From a candidate division CSSED10-310 bacterium (GTDB taxonomy: Bacteria; CSSED10-310; JAFGJC01), in contig JAFGJC010000313.1 in NCBI GenBank assembly GCA_016929305.1, positions 1 through 7,148 on the forward strand: DNA of 7,148 bases, in the 5' to 3' direction. The translations under genes were made by a program, and so were the position numbers. Below are positions 7,148-7,148 of this stretch, one piece after another. Every line of letters starts with the position of its first letter. Position 1 is the stretch's first letter. The notes under the pieces were generated by a model, which worked only from the letters and a program-made list of their open reading frames with translations, was not told the origin of the DNA and ran no database searches.

Positions 7148-7148
7148 A

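Overview
The window suggests a bacterium of moderate to low G+C content with weak Shine-Dalgarno signals. Its sensor uses the propeller plus Y_Y_Y architecture common in the Bacteroidota and neighbouring phyla (FCB-type lineages). This placement is an inference: there is no rRNA or marker gene here, and the closest genus cannot be read from the window.

Left part (1-1226, plus strand): the 3' portion of a PHP-fold, CehA/McbA-like metallohydrolase whose start lies outside the window, then a complete tRNA-Ala(CGC) without an encoded CCA end. The rest of the space between the two proteins holds only weak promoter-like motifs.

Middle (1227-4097, plus strand): one large membrane signalling protein. 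A signal peptide leads into 14 propeller repeats (two seven-bladed propellers), a Y_Y_Y domain, one transmembrane helix, a coiled coil and an intact diguanylate cyclase (GGEEF, with the RETD inhibitory site). It should convert an extracytoplasmic signal into cyclic di-GMP.

Right part (7148-4102, minus strand): a compact operon-like series read leftwards. It runs from the tail of an upstream frame with a degenerate HPr-like pattern, through a PII-like regulator, to two different CPA2-type cation:proton antiporter subunits. The gaps are 8 nt, 12 nt and a 4-nt ATGA overlap. This tight linkage suggests a monovalent cation or pH homeostasis system in which the PII-like protein, and perhaps the HPr-like one, controls a paired antiporter. 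It is the most interesting part of the window. The last antiporter gene converges on the cyclase gene with only 4 bp between stop codons.
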